Numbered from the stretch's first letter, positions 18,876-28,464 are shown. The stretch: DNA of 64,000 nt from Glycomyces sp. L485 (GCF_022548875.1 NZ_JAKZEW010000010.1:1-64000), one strand, 5' to 3'. Numbers and translations: made by a program. The notes: generated from the sequence alone by a model not told the origin.

Positions 18876-20559
18876 ATTCGCTCTCCCCGGTTTCCGTGGC
18901 GCCCAGGTAGGCCTCGACGACCTTGGGGTCGGCGGCGACCTCGCGGGGCCGTCCGGCGGCGATGACCTCGCCGAAGTTCATGACGACCAGTCGGGTGCAG
19001 GTGTCGAGGACCATGCGGACGTTGTGCTCGATGAGCAGCACGGTGATGCCGTCGTCGGCCAGCGCCTTGATGAGTGCGGCGAGTTCGGCGGCTTCGACGT
19101 GGTTCATGCCGGCGGCGGGCTCGTCGAGGATGAGCAGGGTCGGGTGGGCGGCGAGGGCGCGGGCGATCTCGAGCCGCCGCTGGTCTCCGTATGACAGTGC
19201 GCCGGGGCGGAGGTGCGCCCGCTCGGCCAGGCCGACCCGGTCGAGCTGCGCCCAGGCGAGGGCGCGGGCGCGCCGCTCGTCGCGGCGGGCCGAGGGCAGC
19301 CACAGGAGCCTGCGCAGGTAGGTGGGGCGGCTGACGACGTGGGTGCCGACCAGGACGTTGTCGAGGACGGTGAGTCGGTCGAACAGCTTGGAGTGCTGGA
19401 AGGTGCGGCTGACGCCGGCCTGGGCGAAGCGGTGGGCGCCGCCGTTCGAGCCGAGGGCCACGCCGAGGACTTCGCCTTCGCCGGAGGTGGGCGGCTCCAG
19501 GCCGCTGATCATGTTGACCAGGGTGGTCTTTCCTGCGCCGTTGGGGCCGATGACGCCGAGGATCTCGCCGGAGCGGATCTCCAGGTCGATTTCGCGGACG
19601 GCCTGGACGGCGCCGTAGGACTTGCCGAGGGCGCGCAGTTCGGCCACTGCGGTGCCCGGTTCGGGCAGCGGCGGGAGTCCGGCGAGGTCGGTTCCGTCGG
19701 GGTCGACGCGGCGCGGTGCGGGGCGTCGGCGGGCGAGGAGGCTCGACAGGCCGCCGGGCAGGAACAGGATGACCGCCAGCAGGAGCAGGCTGGTGACGAG
19801 CGGGTGGACCCAGCCGGCGTCGAGCCCGAGGGCCGATTGGATCTCGGGCACGACGGTGAGGAATCCGCTGCCGAGCACCGGCCCGAAGAACACGAGGTAG
19901 CCGCCGAGGACGGCGGTGACCAGTCCGTCCATCATGAGACTGAAGTCGAATGCGGCGGGGGTGATTCGGCCGAAGAAGTAGGCGAACAGGACCCCGTAGA
20001 CGCCGGCGATGGCGCCGGAGGCGACGAACGAGGTCATGCGGGTGCGCACGACGTTGACGCCCATGGAGCCGGCGGCGAGCTCGTCTTCGCGGACGGCGGC
20101 GAAGGCGCGGCCGACTCGGGAGGGGCCGAGTCGCCAGAACAGGTAGGCCAGGACCGCGACGATGATCCAGGCGAAGTCGAAGGTGACCCATTTGTCGACG
20201 CGGACGCCGAGGGCGCCGTTGGTCCACTCGGCGTTGGTCATGGCGACGCGCACCATCTCGCCGAAGGCGATGGTGGCGATGGCCAGGAACACGCCGCGCA
20301 GCCGCAGCACCGGCAGCCCGACGACGAACGCGGCGCCGGCGCCGACGAGCGCGCCGACCGGGAGGCCGACGAGCACCGGGGAGAGCGAGCCGAACAGCGG
20401 CTCGGCGGGGACGACGAGCGTGGAGACGTAGGCGGCGAGGGAGGCGAAGCCGGCCTGGCCGAGGCTGAGTTGCCCGGCCATGAGCACGACGTGGAAGGAG
20501 TAGGCGAGGATCGCGCCGAGCGCGATCGTGGTGATGAGGGTGTCGTACCCGGCGAGCAT
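18868..20559 (-). CDS. livMG: Fused LivM permease - LivG ATPase
   Basis: A single 563-residue frame joins a LivM permease (about 1-290, many membrane helices, with the GVFLAIATIAFGEMVRVAM loop) to a LivG ATPase (about 325-560). The ATPase has Walker A GPNGAGKTT, signature LSYGDQRRLEIARAL and Walker B LLILDEPAAGMNHVE. The joint is an Arg/Pro-rich linker with no stop or internal start. The ATG at 20559 shares one base with the livH stop (TGATG). Homologues are often two proteins; fusion fixes permease:ATPase stoichiometry. Confidence 0.92.
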   Translation of the reverse strand: MLAGYDTLITTIALGAILAYSFHVVLMAGQLSLGQAGFASLAAYVSTLVVPAEPLFGSLSPVLVGLPVGALVGAGAAFVVGLPVLRLRGVFLAIATIAFGEMVRVAMTNAEWTNGALGVRVDKWVTFDFAWIIVAVLAYLFWRLGPSRVGRAFAAVREDELAAGSMGVNVVRTRMTSFVASGAIAGVYGVLFAYFFGRITPAAFDFSLMMDGLVTAVLGGYLVFFGPVLGSGFLTVVPEIQSALGLDAGWVHPLVTSLLLLAVILFLPGGLSSLLARRRPAPRRVDPDGTDLAGLPPLPEPGTAVAELRALGKSYGAVQAVREIDLEIRSGEILGVIGPNGAGKTTLVNMISGLEPPTSGEGEVLGVALGSNGGAHRFAQAGVSRTFQHSKLFDRLTVLDNVLVGTHVVSRPTYLRRLLWLPSARRDERRARALAWAQLDRVGLAERAHLRPGALSYGDQRRLEIARALAAHPTLLILDEPAAGMNHVEAAELAALIKALADDGITVLLIEHNVRMVLDTCTRLVVMNFGEVIAAGRPREVAADPKVVEAYLGATETGESEYV

Positions 20560-21437
20560 CAGACCTCCCTGACTTTGACGTGGCCGAACAGGCCCTTGGG
20601 ACGGATCACGAGGACGGCGAACAGGAGCGCGAAGGCGACCATGCCGCGCCAGGTGGAGTCGAAGTAGGTGACGGTGAGGGCTTCGGCGAGGCCGAGGATG
20701 AGCCCGGCGGCCATCGCGCCCCACAGCGAGCCGAGGCCGCCGAGGATGATGACGGCGAAGCCGATGAGTTCGATGGAGGCGCCGAGACCGCGGTTGGCCT
20801 GTCCGAGGTTGAGCGCGAGCAGGACCCCGGCGACCGAGCCGAGCGCGGACGACAGCGCGTAGGTCCCGGCGGTCACCCGGGTGACGTTGACGCCGACGAC
20901 CTTGGCGGCGGTCGGGTTCTCGGCGACGGCCCGCATGGCTCGTCCCAATGGGGTCTTGGAGACGAGCCATGCGAGTCCGAGCATGAGCACCAGGGCGAGC
21001 CCCAGCGTGACCAGTTGCATGAGGGTCACGCGGAGGCCCGCGATCTCATACAGCCGGTTGGGGAAGTAGGAGCTGGGGAAGCTCTGGGGCTCGGTCCCGT
21101 ACCTCGCGTGCAGGAGGGCGATGAGGAGGCCGCCGAAGGCCACCGACGAGATCAGGCCGGCGAAGTGCTCGTCGTCGCGGCCTGACAGCGGGCGGAAGGC
21201 GGTGCGCTCCAGGAGCACTCCGGCGAGCGCGCCCGCGCCGGCCACGATCGGGAACAGCAGCCAGATCGGAACGTCGAACCGCGTCGCGAGCTCGATGCCT
21301 ACGAAGGCGCCGCCGGTGAAGATCGCGGCGTGCGCGAGGTTCAGGTGGCGGAGGATCCCGAAGACGAGCGTGAATCCGATCGCGAAGAGCGCGTAGATGG
21401 ATCCGGCGAAGACGCCGTTGGCCAGTTGTTGCAGCAT
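20559..21437 (-). CDS. livH: Branched-chain amino acid ABC transporter permease LivH
   Basis: The 292-residue integral membrane protein has about eight helices, the LivH N-terminus ANGVFAGSIYALFAIGFTLVFGILRHLNLAHA, and the GLGASIELIGFAVIILGGLGSLWGA block. It pairs with the LivM half of the next gene to form the transmembrane channel. It lies 53 bp downstream of livK. Confidence 0.94.
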   Translation of the reverse strand: MLQQLANGVFAGSIYALFAIGFTLVFGILRHLNLAHAAIFTGGAFVGIELATRFDVPIWLLFPIVAGAGALAGVLLERTAFRPLSGRDDEHFAGLISSVAFGGLLIALLHARYGTEPQSFPSSYFPNRLYEIAGLRVTLMQLVTLGLALVLMLGLAWLVSKTPLGRAMRAVAENPTAAKVVGVNVTRVTAGTYALSSALGSVAGVLLALNLGQANRGLGASIELIGFAVIILGGLGSLWGAMAAGLILGLAEALTVTYFDSTWRGMVAFALLFAVLVIRPKGLFGHVKVREV

Positions 21438-21490
21438 CTCTGTTTCCCTGTACGGAGGTTGGGACGAGACGGACGTGTGGTCTGTCGGTC

Positions 21491-22669
21491 TTACTGGAGG
21501 ATCGTGAACTCGCCGTTCTCGATGATCTGGACGAACGGCTCCTGGGTGACCTCGCCGTTCTCGTCGAGGGAGATGGCGCCGAGGATGGAGTCGAACTCGA
21601 GGATCTGGCCGAGGTTGTCCTTGACCGCTTCGCGGTTGGCGTCGCAGTCGGCGCGGACGGCCTGGTCGATCAGGTAGCCCGCAGTGTATGCCTGGGCGGC
21701 GAACTGGTCGGGGGCGCGGTCGTAGGCCTCGGTGTAAGCGGCCATGAAGTTGGCGTTGCCGGTGGTCTCTGCTGCCGCACTCCAGGCGCCGCCGACGATG
21801 AGGCCTTCGGAGGCGTCTTCGAGGGCGCCGACGAGCACCGGCGAGTTGAAGGCGTTGCCGCCGACGATCGGGGCGTCGATGCCGAGGTCGCGGGCCTGCT
21901 TGACGAGCGGGATGGTGGCGCCGGGCAGGGCCGAGAGGATGACGGCGTCGACGTCGGCGTTCTGGACCTTGGTGAGCTGGGCGCTGAAGTCGGTGTCGGC
22001 GGTCGCGAAGCTCTCGTCGACGACGACTTCGACGTCCTCTTCGGCCAGGACGTCCATCATGGTGTTGTAGGCCGAGGCGGTGAACTCGTCGGCGCTGTCG
22101 TGGAGCACGGCGACCTGCTCGATGCCGATCGCTTCCTTGGCGGCGGGAATGCTGGCCGCGAGAGCGCCCTCTTCGGGGAGGGAGGCGCGGAAGACGTAGT
22201 CGCCGATGTCGGGGATGCCCTCGGCGGTGGTGGAGACGCCGAGCGCGGGGACGCCGGCGCTCTGGGCGTCGGGGAAAGTGGTGAAGGCCATGTTCGACAA
22301 GGTCGGGCCGACGATGACGCTGACCTCGTCTCGGTCGATGAGCTTCTCGAAGGCGGCGACGCTGTCCTCGACGCTGGTCTTGTCGTCCTCGACGATCAAC
22401 TCGTAGGAGACGCCGTCGGTGGCGTTGATCTCCTCGAAGGCCAGTTCGAGCCCTTCACGCTGGTACTCGCCGGCGAACGCGGCGGCTTCGGTGAGGCTGA
22501 AGACGGCCCCGACCTTGACGGTCTCATCGATGCTGCATTCTGCACCGCTGCCTGTTCCGACCAGCGCGTCGTCGGAGGTGTTGCTGGTGGCTTCCTCGGA
22601 GACGCAGGCGGCGGAGGCGAACAGGGCGGCGACGGCCACGACGGTGCCAGAGGACTTCTTGAATCGCAT
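21491..22669 (-). CDS. livK: Branched-chain amino acid-binding lipoprotein LivK
   Basis: The 392-residue solute-binding protein has a lipoprotein signal peptide (MRFKKSSG, hydrophobic core, lipobox SAAC with Cys at about 22). The mature periplasmic-binding fold is of the Leu/Ile/Val receptor type: VKVGAVFSLTEAAAFAGEYQ, then VIVGPTLSNMAFTTFPDAQ. The ATG at 22669 follows AGGAAG. It heads the minus-strand operon livK-livH-livMG-livF-kinase-roadblock. Exact ligand cannot be read from sequence. Confidence 0.92.
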   Translation of the reverse strand: MRFKKSSGTVVAVAALFASAACVSEEATSNTSDDALVGTGSGAECSIDETVKVGAVFSLTEAAAFAGEYQREGLELAFEEINATDGVSYELIVEDDKTSVEDSVAAFEKLIDRDEVSVIVGPTLSNMAFTTFPDAQSAGVPALGVSTTAEGIPDIGDYVFRASLPEEGALAASIPAAKEAIGIEQVAVLHDSADEFTASAYNTMMDVLAEEDVEVVVDESFATADTDFSAQLTKVQNADVDAVILSALPGATIPLVKQARDLGIDAPIVGGNAFNSPVLVGALEDASEGLIVGGAWSAAAETTGNANFMAAYTEAYDRAPDQFAAQAYTAGYLIDQAVRADCDANREAVKDNLGQILEFDSILGAISLDENGEVTQEPFVQIIENGEFTILQ

Positions 22670-23184
22670 ATTCTTCCTTGGGTCTTTGACGAGTGGGGGC
22701 GTCAGCGGGACAGACCGCCTTGTGGGGCGGGTGTGGTTCCCGTTGGCGGCACGGGGCCACCTTATAGGGGCCGATCAACGGGCACAAGACCGATCCCGTG
22801 GTTGTCTCATAATGGATTCCGAATATGGGATCCTGTTGGGGGGGAGTCCATCGCGAATGCCGCTGCGGCGCTGGCAGAACTGTGGAGTAAGGGTCACTTA
22901 GGGCATTCGAAGTGATTCGGCGAGATGTCCCGATGGTGAACTCAACGCGTAACACGGGCGATTCGGAACTGTGCAGAGGATACGCTGTGATCATGTGCCA
23001 TTGCACTCCGAAGTCACGCTGATCGCCCGTTGATTCATCCTCAATGGAATTGACTCCTCTCGGGGCCGCACCTCCACGGTTTCCGCGTCGGTCGGCGGTG
23101 CGGATGCGGGCCTGGTCCGGGCCTGGAGTCAGAAGCGCATCCCGGCCTTCGCCGTGTGATCGCCCTCGCGTCTATCCTGGGGGA
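22670..23184. promoter_or_regulatory. Divergent control region between livK and miaB
   Basis: This 515-bp gap is lower in GC than the genes around it and I find no convincing gene in either strand. A 10-nt sequence ATCAACGGGC at 774-783 of kb 22 (22774-22783) recurs inverted at 23025-23034, 240 bp apart, which could be paired operators. The end toward miaB carries the leaderless promoter described separately. A livK promoter presumably lies within the first 150 bp, but I cannot choose it. Confidence 0.4.
23173..23178 (+). promoter_or_regulatory. Predicted -10 element for leaderless miaB transcript
   Basis: TATCCT at 23173-23178 ends 6 nt before the GTG at 23185, the spacing expected when transcription starts on the first base of the start codon. 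The purine stretch between them is too close to act as a Shine-Dalgarno sequence. Confidence 0.45.
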
Positions 23185-24660
23185 GTGGCTCAGCAAGGTG
23201 TGAAGACTTACCAAGTGCGGACGTTCGGGTGCCAGATGAACGTCCACGACTCCGAGCGGATCGGCGGCCTCCTCGAACAGGCCGGATACGTGCCCGTCGG
23301 CGAGGCGGACGCGCCCGACCTGGTCGTGTTCAACACCTGCGCCGTGCGCGAGAACGCCGACAACAAGCTCTACGGCAACCTCGGCCACCTTCGCCCGGCG
23401 AAGACGCGGAATCCGGACATGCAGATCGCCGTGGGCGGCTGCCTCGCGCAGAAGGACCGCGGCGAGATCGTCAAGCGCGCCCCCTGGGTCGACGCGGTGT
23501 TCGGCACCCACAACATCGGCGCGCTCCCGGCCCTGCTCGAGCGCGCCCGCCACAACCGGGCCGCCGAGGTCGAGATCCTCGAGTCCCTGGAGGTCTTCCC
23601 CTCCACGCTGCCGACCAAGCGCGAGTCGACCTACTCGGGGTGGGTGTCGATCTCGGTGGGCTGCAACAACACCTGCACGTTCTGCATCGTCCCCTCGCTT
23701 CGCGGCAAGGAGAAGGACCGCCGCCCCGGCGAGATCCTCGCCGAGGTCCGCGCGCTGGTCGAGGAGGGTGTCTCGGAGGTCACCCTCCTGGGTCAGAACG
23801 TGAACACCTACGGCGTCGAGTTCGGCGACAAGCTCGCCTTCGGCAAGCTGCTGCGCGCCTGCGGCGAGATCGACGGGCTGGAACGGGTGCGCTTCACCAG
23901 CCCGCACCCGAAGAACTTCACCGAGGACGTCATCGCCGCTATGGCCGAGACGCCGAACGTGTGCCACCAGCTGCACATGCCGCTCCAGTCCGGCTCGGAC
24001 CGCGTGCTGAAGGAGATGCGCCGGTCCTACCGCTCGAAGAAGTTCCTCGAGATCATCGGCAAGGTCCGCGAGGCGATGCCGGACGCGGCGATCACCACCG
24101 ACATCATCGTCGGCTTCCCCGGCGAGACCGAGGAGGACTTCGCCGAGACCCTCCGGGTGGTCGAGGCGTCCCGCTTCTCCAGCGCCTTCACGTTCCAGTA
24201 CTCGATCCGGCCCGGCACGCCGGCCGGCGAGATGGAGAACCAGATCCCGAAGGAGATCGTCCAGGAACGCTACGAGCGCCTGGTTGAACTCCAGGAGCGC
24301 GTCTCCTGGGAGGAGAACCGGAAGCTCGAAGGCACCGAGGTCGAAGTACTCGTGACCGTCGGCGACGGCCGAAAGGACGAGGCCACGGGCCGCATGTCGG
24401 GCCGCGCCCGCGACGGCAGGCTCGTCCACTTCGAGAACGCCGACGGCGTCCGCCCCGGCGACGTCGTCACCACCACCATCACGTACGGCGCCCCGCACCA
24501 CCTCGTCGCGGACTCGGCGATCCTGACCCACCGCCGCACCAAGGCCGGCGATGCCTGGGAGGCGGGGCACCAGCCGAAGCTGCCCGGCGTGAGCCTCGGC
24601 ATGCCGACGATCGGCCGGAAGCCGGAGGCGAAGTCCGATTCGCCGGGCTGCGCCTGCTGA
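23185..24660 (+). CDS. miaB: tRNA-2-methylthio-N6-dimethylallyladenosine synthase
   Basis: MiaB is a radical-SAM methylthiotransferase that thiomethylates i6A37 of tRNAs reading UNN codons. The 491-residue protein has the N-terminal UPF0004 domain with cluster cysteines C16, C52 and C86, the radical-SAM CxxxCxxC (C160, C164, C167 in [12 protein letters not shown]), and a C-terminal TRAM domain. The frame is open upstream; I chose GTG 23185 because homology starts there and a -10 box precedes it. GTG 23200 is an alternative. Its substrate is made by miaA, 6 kb away on the same strand. Confidence 0.94.
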   Translation: MAQQGVKTYQVRTFGCQMNVHDSERIGGLLEQAGYVPVGEADAPDLVVFNTCAVRENADNKLYGNLGHLRPAKTRNPDMQIAVGGCLAQKDRGEIVKRAPWVDAVFGTHNIGALPALLERARHNRAAEVEILESLEVFPSTLPTKRESTYSGWVSISVGCNNTCTFCIVPSLRGKEKDRRPGEILAEVRALVEEGVSEVTLLGQNVNTYGVEFGDKLAFGKLLRACGEIDGLERVRFTSPHPKNFTEDVIAAMAETPNVCHQLHMPLQSGSDRVLKEMRRSYRSKKFLEIIGKVREAMPDAAITTDIIVGFPGETEEDFAETLRVVEASRFSSAFTFQYSIRPGTPAGEMENQIPKEIVQERYERLVELQERVSWEENRKLEGTEVEVLVTVGDGRKDEATGRMSGRARDGRLVHFENADGVRPGDVVTTTITYGAPHHLVADSAILTHRRTKAGDAWEAGHQPKLPGVSLGMPTIGRKPEAKSDSPGCAC

Positions 24661-24741
24661 AGACGCTTGCTCAAAGCGTGGAACGCCGAGACCGCTTCGC
24701 AAGGCCCGGCGACGGGGCTGTCCGCGACTCAGAGCCGAGTG

Positions 24742-24763
24742 GCCTCCGGCTTCAACCGGAGGT
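24742..24763. terminator. Possible terminator between convergent miaB and ABC exporter genes
   Basis: A stem pairs CCTCCGG at 24743-24749 with CCGGAGG at 24756-24762 around a 6-nt loop. It lies between the miaB stop and the convergent exporter stop. No T-run follows on either strand. Confidence 0.4.
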
Positions 24764-24776
24764 CGCCTGCCGATCG

Positions 24777-26636
24777 CTATACGAGGCTGTCCTCCCACTG
24801 GCGGTGGAGTTCGGCGTAGTCGCCTCCCGAGGCGATCAACGCCTCCGGCGGACCGTCCTCGGTGATGCGGCCGGCTTCCAAGACCAGCACCCGGTCGGCG
24901 ATCTCCACCGTCGACAGGCGGTGCGCGATGATGATCGCCGTCCGGTCGGCCAGGATCGTGCGCAGGGCGCGCTGGACCAGCCGCTCTGAGGGGATGTCGA
25001 GCGAGGAGGTCGCCTCGTCGAGGATCAGCACGCGCGGATCGGCCAGGAACGCGCGGGCGAAGACCACGAGCTGCCGCTGCCCGGCCGACAGTCGCCCGCC
25101 CCTCTTGCGCACGTGCGTGTCGTAGCCGTCCGGGAGCGCCTCGATGAACTCGTGCGCGCCGACCACCTCGGCGGCCTCGACGATCTCCTCGCGCGTCGCT
25201 CCGGGCTTGCCCAGCTCGATGTTCTCGGCGATCGTGCCGTTGAACAGGAAGTTCTCCTGCGTGATCATGACGACGTTGTCCCGCAGGTCCGCCTCGGCCA
25301 GGTCCCGCAGGTCCACGCCGTCGAGCGAGATCGTGCCGCCCCGCGGATCGTAGAAGCGGCTCACGAGCTTGGCGACGGTCGTCTTGCCCGCGCCCGTCGC
25401 ACCCACCAGCGCCACCGTCTGCCCACCCGGGATGTGCAGGCTCAAACCCGGCAGGACCCGCTGGTCCTCGCGGTAGTAGAACTCGACCTCGTCGAAGCGG
25501 ACCTCGCCCCTCGGGCACTCGATCGACCGGGGCTCGTCCGGCTCGGCGACCTCGATCTCCTCGTCCACCACGCCCGACAGCTTCTCGAGTGCGGCTGTGG
25601 CCGACTGGAGCACGTTGTAGAACTGCACCAGCTCGTTCAGCGGGTCGAAGAACCGCTTCATGTAGAGCAGGAACGCCGCCAGCACGCCCACCCCGGTGTT
25701 GCCCTGCATGACCTGCCACCCGCCGAACAGCAGCACCACCACCGTCGCCAGGTGCCCGATGCCCTTCATTCCGCCGGACATGAACGCGTTCTGATGGTGC
25801 CCCTTGGCCTGCGCGTGCCGGTTGTCGGTGTTCAGCTTCGCGAAGATCTCCTTGTCGCGTTCCTCGCGCCGATACGCCTGCACCGCCCGGATGCCGCCCA
25901 TCGACTCCACGAAGTAGACGATGAGCACCGCCACGGTCTCCCGCGCCCTGCGGTAGGCGATCGCCGAGACACGACTGAACCACTTGGCGAGCATGACCAT
26001 CAGCGGGAACGTCAAAAGCGTCACCGCCGCCAGCAGCGGGTCGATCACCAGCATCACCACGGTGATCGTGATGATGTTGAGCCCTGCCATGACCAGGTCG
26101 TCCATGCCGTTCTCGGTCATCTCGCGGATCGACTCCATGTCCGAGCTCTGCCGGGCCGTCACCCGCCCCGAGGTGAACCGCTCATGGAAGGACACCGACA
26201 GCCGCTGGAACTTCCAGAACACCCGGTTGCGCAGCGCGTAGAGCATCGCGTTGCCCACCTTCGCGGACTGCACGATGTAGAGCCGCAGCGACACGTACTC
26301 CAGGACCGCCGACACCGCGAACGCCACCCCGATGCCGACCAGGATCGAGTAGTCGCCGTCGTCCCTGACCGCCGGGATGCCGCTGTCGATCGCGACCATC
26401 ACCAGGATCGGCGCCGCCATGCTCGCGAAGTTCTGCACCACGAGGATCCCGACGAGGAACGCGATCGCCCTGCGATGCGGACGCATCATCCAGCCGAGCA
26501 GCGAACGGCTGCGCGAGCGCAGCCGCTTGATGGCGGCGGCGTCGTCGAGCTCGGCGCTGGTGCGCTCGGCCTCGACCGACTCGGCCCGCCCGCGCCATGC
26601 CACGTGCTTGTCGTCGTGCTTCACGGGCGCCGTCAT
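24777..26636 (-). CDS. ABC exporter half-transporter, subunit with canonical Walker B
   Basis: The 619-residue protein is a membrane domain (six helices, about 55-340) plus ATPase (about 375-615): Walker A GATGAGKTTV, signature LSAGQRQLV, Walker B VLILDEATSSLD with catalytic Glu, and H-loop IIAHRLSTVE. Its ATG overlaps the stop of the upstream half-transporter by 4 bp, so the pair probably forms a heterodimer of the type IV exporter fold (lipid, peptide or drug substrates). The substrate is not deducible. Confidence 0.88.
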   Translation of the reverse strand: MTAPVKHDDKHVAWRGRAESVEAERTSAELDDAAAIKRLRSRSRSLLGWMMRPHRRAIAFLVGILVVQNFASMAAPILVMVAIDSGIPAVRDDGDYSILVGIGVAFAVSAVLEYVSLRLYIVQSAKVGNAMLYALRNRVFWKFQRLSVSFHERFTSGRVTARQSSDMESIREMTENGMDDLVMAGLNIITITVVMLVIDPLLAAVTLLTFPLMVMLAKWFSRVSAIAYRRARETVAVLIVYFVESMGGIRAVQAYRREERDKEIFAKLNTDNRHAQAKGHHQNAFMSGGMKGIGHLATVVVLLFGGWQVMQGNTGVGVLAAFLLYMKRFFDPLNELVQFYNVLQSATAALEKLSGVVDEEIEVAEPDEPRSIECPRGEVRFDEVEFYYREDQRVLPGLSLHIPGGQTVALVGATGAGKTTVAKLVSRFYDPRGGTISLDGVDLRDLAEADLRDNVVMITQENFLFNGTIAENIELGKPGATREEIVEAAEVVGAHEFIEALPDGYDTHVRKRGGRLSAGQRQLVVFARAFLADPRVLILDEATSSLDIPSERLVQRALRTILADRTAIIIAHRLSTVEIADRVLVLEAGRITEDGPPEALIASGGDYAELHRQWEDSLV

Positions 26637-28438
26637 GCGGCCACCTCCTCGGACTCGGCGGAGAGGACCTCTACGTAGTCGGGACTCGACTCCATCAGCT
26701 CCGAGTGCCGGCCGACCGCGGCGATCCGGCCCTCGTGAAGCAGAGCGACCCGGTCGGCCAGCGCGACGGTGGACGGCCGGTGGACCACGATCAGCGCGGT
26801 CGTGTCCTGCAGGACCTGTTCGAGAGCCCGCTCGACGAGCTCCTCGGTGTGGACGTCGAGTGCCGAGAGCGGGTCGTCGAGGACCAGCACGGCTGGCCTG
26901 ACGACCACCGCTCTGGCCAGAGCGAGCCGCTGGCGCTGGCCGCCCGACAGCGACAGGCCCTGCTCTCCGATGCGGGTGTCGAGCCCGTAGGGCAGGTCGT
27001 GGACGAACTCGGCCTGGGCGACGCGGAGCGCTTCCAGCAGGTCGTGTTCGTCGGCGTCGGGTCGCCCGAGCGCGAGGTTCTCGCGGACGCTCATGGAGAA
27101 CAGCGTGGCCTCCTCGAATGCGGTGGTGACCGCCCGGCGGAGGCTGTCGAGCCGGATGTCGCGGATGTCGGTGCCGTCCAAGGTGATCCTGCCGCCGGTC
27201 GGATCGTTGAGTCGGGAGGGCAGCGAGACCAGCGTGGTCTTCCCCGAGCCGGTCTTGCCTGCGATGGCAAGCGTCTCACCGGGCTTGACGGCGAGGTCGA
27301 CGCCGCGCAGGGTCTTTCGGTCGTCATCGTCGTAGGCGAACTCGACGCCTTCGAAGGCGAGCGCGCCCCGGATCGCGGAGCGGTCCCTGGCGCGGGCGCC
27401 GGGCCGGTCGCGGATGGCCGGCTCGGTGTCGAGGACCTCGTAGATGCGGTCGGCGGCGGTCATCGCCTCGTTGCCGTGGGCGAGGACCCAGCCCGCCGCC
27501 TCGATCGGCCACAGCATGCCCAGTTGGAGCATGATGAACGCCGACAGCTGTCCGAGGCTGAGCCCGCCGTTCGCGACCATGATCGAGCCGAGGATGAGGG
27601 TCGTGCCCAGGCTGGCCGAGGCGATCGCGTCGAACGCCGACCAGGAGCGCGAGGCGATGTAGCTCTTGCGGATCCCCAGGTCTCGCAGGTGGGCGGCCTC
27701 CTTGCCGAACCGTGCGGCCATGAGGGGTCCCCGTCCGAGGGCTTTGACGGCGCGGATGCCGAGGGCCGACTCCTCGGCGACGCTGGAGACCTCGCCCGAC
27801 TGGTCCTGCTCGGCGCGAGCGGCGGGCAGGAAGTTCTTGAAGAAGCCGCGCCCGAGCAGGAACAGCGGGACGGCCGAGGCGGCCACGACCAGCGCCAGCC
27901 GCCATTCGATCCACAGCAGCTGCGCGAGGATGAGCGTGATCATGAACGTCGACATGATGAGGAAGACCATGCCGCCGGCGAAGAAGCGGCGGATCATGCC
28001 CAGGTCGGTGGTCACGCGCGAGAGCAGCTGGCCGGTCTGCCACCGGTCGTGGAAGCCGGTGTGGAGGCGCTGGAGGTGCCCGTAGACGACGTCCCGGATG
28101 TCGGCCTCGATGGCCATGGCGGTGGTGGTCTGGAAGTAGCGCCGGGTGAGCGACAGCAGCGCGTCGAGTGCGCCGAGAGCGGCGACGACGCCGGCGTAGC
28201 GCCACAGGCCGACGAGGTCGCCGTTCGTGATCGGGCCGTCGATGGCGGCCCCGACCATGGGTGGAATGGAGAGTCCGGCGACGACGTTGAGAAGCACCAT
28301 CGTCCATTGTGCTCCTAGGCGGATCCGGTAGGGGACGAGGTACTGCTTCATCCTCCACAGGTTCGCCAGCGGCCGCCCGCTCGCCCGGGGATCGTCTGTT
28401 TCGGACTCTTCTGCTGATGTCGACCGCTCTGCACCCAC
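26633..28438 (-). CDS. ABC exporter half-transporter, subunit with degenerate catalytic site
   Basis: The 602-residue protein has six membrane helices (about 30-325 from the chosen start), then an ATPase with Walker A GKTGSGKTTL, signature LSGGQRQRLALARAV and Walker B VLVLDDPLSALD, in which Asp replaces the catalytic Glu. Heterodimeric exporters typically carry one such degenerate site. The frame is open to 28537, but that start would overlap the phosphatase gene. GTG 28438 is my choice, though it lies inside a hairpin; ATG 28354 is another option. Confidence 0.85.
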   Translation of the reverse strand: MGAERSTSAEESETDDPRASGRPLANLWRMKQYLVPYRIRLGAQWTMVLLNVVAGLSIPPMVGAAIDGPITNGDLVGLWRYAGVVAALGALDALLSLTRRYFQTTTAMAIEADIRDVVYGHLQRLHTGFHDRWQTGQLLSRVTTDLGMIRRFFAGGMVFLIMSTFMITLILAQLLWIEWRLALVVAASAVPLFLLGRGFFKNFLPAARAEQDQSGEVSSVAEESALGIRAVKALGRGPLMAARFGKEAAHLRDLGIRKSYIASRSWSAFDAIASASLGTTLILGSIMVANGGLSLGQLSAFIMLQLGMLWPIEAAGWVLAHGNEAMTAADRIYEVLDTEPAIRDRPGARARDRSAIRGALAFEGVEFAYDDDDRKTLRGVDLAVKPGETLAIAGKTGSGKTTLVSLPSRLNDPTGGRITLDGTDIRDIRLDSLRRAVTTAFEEATLFSMSVRENLALGRPDADEHDLLEALRVAQAEFVHDLPYGLDTRIGEQGLSLSGGQRQRLALARAVVVRPAVLVLDDPLSALDVHTEELVERALEQVLQDTTALIVVHRPSTVALADRVALLHEGRIAAVGRHSELMESSPDYVEVLSAESEEVAA

Positions 28439-28464
28439 CCGGCCACCGTATGGCGGCCGGGTGG
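28435..28464 (-). terminator. Hairpin between phosphatase and exporter genes
   Basis: A perfect 10-bp stem pairs 28435-28444 with 28455-28464, loop 10 nt, 39 nt past the phosphatase stop. It lacks a T-run, so it may be a weak terminator or an mRNA-processing or translation-control element for the exporter operon. Confidence 0.45.

Noticed and set aside
20580-22915. Long plus-strand frames rich in Gly/Glu/Asp opposite the liv genes
   Set aside because: They lack starts with ribosome-binding sites, have shadow composition, and lie antisense to well-conserved transporter genes.
23041-25983. A 980-residue minus-strand frame across miaB and the exporter gene
   Set aside because: It is out of frame with the exporter and antisense to miaB, both clear homologues. 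Such frames are a by-product of about 70% GC.
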